DNA of 64,000 nucleotides from Arcobacter sp. (lineage in GTDB: Bacteria; Campylobacterota; Campylobacteria; Campylobacterales; Sulfurimonadaceae): NCBI GenBank assembly GCA_024637195.1, contig JAGXFN010000006.1, positions 124,001 through 188,000 of the forward strand. Reading direction: 5' to 3'. Of this stretch, positions 62,504 to 64,000 are shown in pieces. The notes under the pieces are model-generated. The model ran no database searches, was not told the DNA's origin, and was given only the letters and a program-made list of their open reading frames with translations. The first letter of the stretch is position 1. Each line of letters opens with the position of its first letter. The translations under genes and the position numbers were made by a program.

Positions 62504-63044
62504 ACAAAGCAAAGAGATCTTTGAAATACTAAGCCGCGGTAATTTTTTGTGCGAGAACAGCCCTGTACGCTTTGAGCGGGATCTTTATGCAGTCTGCGAA
62601 CGCGAGTTCGGCGCCCAGTATGATTTTTTCGAGCATATCGGCTTTTATCTGATCCGCGAAGACGGCTATTTTTACTTCTCCAAGGAGAGCAGTGCGTCGC
62701 AGGTGGAGGATAAGCTTCAGATGATACTGGAGTACATCGATCTGGTCGAGCTGATGCTTCAGTTCTCCGCGACGTTCGGGGTAGGGTTTCGCAGCACCGT
62801 TAGTGAACTCTCCAACGCTGTGCAGTCTAATGTTGTCTTGAAAGACCGGCTTGACCGGCTTAAAAATATTGCCAAACCCCAGACGTTGCACGCCCAGTGT
62901 GCCAAGGTCTTCGAGAAGTTCAAAAAAGGGGGCTTTATGGCCCTGGAGGATGAGCATGCGGAGCGCTATATCGTCTTGAACTCCTACCACTACATCGAAA
63001 CATTTTTAAATGCAGTAAAGGTCCACTCTGATGAATCAGCTTAA
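62490..63044 (+). CDS. Condensin-like KITE-type subunit (MksE/JetB-like)
   Basis: 184 residues with a winged-helix-like N-terminus (EIFEILSRGNFLCENSPVR, then FFEHIGFYLIREDGYFYF) typical of MksE/JetB subunits that bind the kleisin. Helical C-terminus. Its end overlaps the ATPase gene by 14 bases. The predicted order F-E-B matches MksFEB and JetABC. Confidence 0.65.
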   Translation: MHLPKQSKEIFEILSRGNFLCENSPVRFERDLYAVCEREFGAQYDFFEHIGFYLIREDGYFYFSKESSASQVEDKLQMILEYIDLVELMLQFSATFGVGFRSTVSELSNAVQSNVVLKDRLDRLKNIAKPQTLHAQCAKVFEKFKKGGFMALEDEHAERYIVLNSYHYIETFLNAVKVHSDESA

Positions 63045-64000
63045 AGAAGTCACGTTTATAAACTCCGCCACCATCCCTTTTAAGCAGATAGAGCTTGACG
63101 GGAATACTCTTTTTAGCGGCGGAAACGGAGCCGGAAAGACGACCATCCTTCGCTCCATCCTCTACTTCTACGGCGCACAGCGCTCAGAAAACCTTGGCAT
63201 CAGCCGCAAAAAGAAGCGTTTTGAAGAGTACTACTTTGCGACGATCAACTCTTACCTGGTCTACCGCTTTGAAAACGAAGGCGCAGATGTGCTGGCAATC
63301 ATCTACAAAGCCGGCGGCCTGAGAGTCAAATACCGCTTTGCGCTTGAACGCAACAAAGAGGAGATGAAGAGCCTCTTTTTTGAACAGAACAGTGCCCTGG
63401 AGCCCAAAGAGCTCTGGGCGCGTTTGCTTGAGAGAGAGTATGAACTCAGCCCTGTGTTGAACTCGCCCAAAGAGTACAAGTCCGTACTTTACGGCCAGGA
63501 CAGAAAGCTTCAGCAATTTTCTTTTTTTAATGCCAATGCGGAGTACGAGCAGATATCCAGGACGCTCAGTAATATCTTCATCAATTCCAAACTCGATTCG
63601 GGCTCGATTAAAAAGTCGCTTGTCTCGACGATCAGCGGTTTTGACGCGATCGATCTTAACCAGATGCGCCGCAACATCAATGATTTCCGTACCAAGCATG
63701 ACGACATCAGCTCTTTTGAAAAGAACAGCACCTATATCCACGATGCGGTTTCGGCTTTGGGCGTGTACGAAGAACAGAGCGGTTCTCTTCATCAAAGTGC
63801 ACTGTCTCTGGGTGCGAACGCGAAGCTTGCGGAAGAGGAGCTGGAGAGTGTAAAAGCCAAAAGCCTTGCCTTGCAAACGGAGCTCTCTGTCTTGACAAGC
63901 AGGTATGAGAGCGAGCAGAGCACGTACATGGACAAACACGAGAAAGAGCTCAAAGAGCAGGGCGGTTTAGAGCGGGAGGTCAACGAGGCAGAGGCCAAAG
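63031..64000 (+). CDS. SMC-like ATPase (MksB/JetC-like), N-terminal part
   Basis: Translated from the ATG at 63031 and open to the right edge (323 codons). Starts MNQLKEVTFINSATIPFKQI with Walker A GGNGAGKT (30-37), followed by an N-terminal ATPase head and the beginning of a coiled coil (from about 250). Typical of MksB/MukB/JetC. Signature, Walker B and hinge lie outside the window. A JetD/MksG nuclease gene would be expected next. Confidence 0.75.
   Translation, partial: MNQLKEVTFINSATIPFKQIELDGNTLFSGGNGAGKTTILRSILYFYGAQRSENLGISRKKKRFEEYYFATINSYLVYRFENEGADVLAIIYKAGGLRVKYRFALERNKEEMKSLFFEQNSALEPKELWARLLEREYELSPVLNSPKEYKSVLYGQDRKLQQFSFFNANAEYEQISRTLSNIFINSKLDSGSIKKSLVSTISGFDAIDLNQMRRNINDFRTKHDDISSFEKNSTYIHDAVSALGVYEEQSGSLHQSALSLGANAKLAEEELESVKAKSLALQTELSVLTSRYESEQSTYMDKHEKELKEQGGLEREVNEAEAK

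Noticed and set aside
1-64000. tRNA, rRNA, CRISPR arrays, insertion sequences
   Set aside because: All gaps under 280 bp were read; no cloverleaf, spaced direct repeats, transposase or terminal inverted repeats were found by eye.

Overview
The window looks like a chromosomal segment of a Campylobacterota (epsilonproteobacterial) chemolithotroph close to Sulfurimonas or Sulfuricurvum. This rests on the short HisZ-dependent HisG, a single XerH-type recombinase, class II DAHP synthase, a solitary atpB, a CetA/CetB-like energy-taxis pair, and the cluster cvpA-fur-lysS-glyA-DUF1882-SPOR-aroE, which I recall in the same order in Campylobacter jejuni. Base composition is moderate, AT-rich between genes, and TATAAT-type -10 boxes without a clear -35 are common. 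No tRNA, rRNA, CRISPR array or insertion sequence is seen. Genes are tightly packed with many ATGA or TAATG overlaps, and no gene-free stretch exceeds 300 bp.

Layout. 1-9.1 kb is housekeeping, mostly on the minus strand (aroE, trpE, SPOR protein, DUF1882, glyA, lysS, fur, cvpA, a diguanylate cyclase). 9.3-16.6 kb holds class II DAHP synthase, pilT, an ArsC-like protein, gatC, a YfgM-like/BamB-like pair, xerH, coaX and hisG. 16.7-31.8 kb is a complete Lap-type surface adhesin locus: LapG-like protease, LapD-like c-di-GMP receptor, LPP20-like lipoprotein, a 1478-residue RTX-type adhesin with an N-terminal retention module and a TAAG cleavage motif, a LuxR-type regulator, the LapC and LapB parts of a type I secretion system, a TolC protein fused to an OmpA domain, and a second OmpA protein. 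32-38.3 kb is an accessory stretch: two methyltransferases, a five-heme cytochrome lipoprotein, a double methyltransferase, a DUF302 protein and a rhodanese. 38.5-45 kb holds a YgiQ radical SAM protein and an RND/LolA-like/DUF1302 envelope operon. 45-49.5 kb is the S4-trpD-tsaE-lptB-rpoN-TIGR02757 cluster, preceded by a near-perfect sigma-54 promoter. 49.5-56.4 kb has a regulated outer-membrane barrel, atpB, a thiE-like gene, gatB, a K+ channel with a partner RCK protein, and gpsA. 56.4-61 kb has the CetA/CetB-like pair and envelope proteins. From 61.3 kb to the right edge lies the start of a condensin-like operon (MksF/JetA, MksE/JetB, MksB/JetC), probably Wadjet/MksBEFG, cut off by the window end.

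How the parts fit. In the Lap locus, adhesin secretion would run through LapB-LapC-LapE. The retention module would hold the adhesin in the outer membrane until LapG cuts it, and LapD would sequester LapG when c-di-GMP is high. The diguanylate cyclase at 8.2-9.1 kb is one possible source of that signal. The most interesting parts are this Lap locus with its TolC-OmpA fusion, the Wadjet/Mks-like operon, the sigma-54 promoter ahead of an rpoN-containing gene string, and the dyad operator on a consensus promoter at 50.1 kb.
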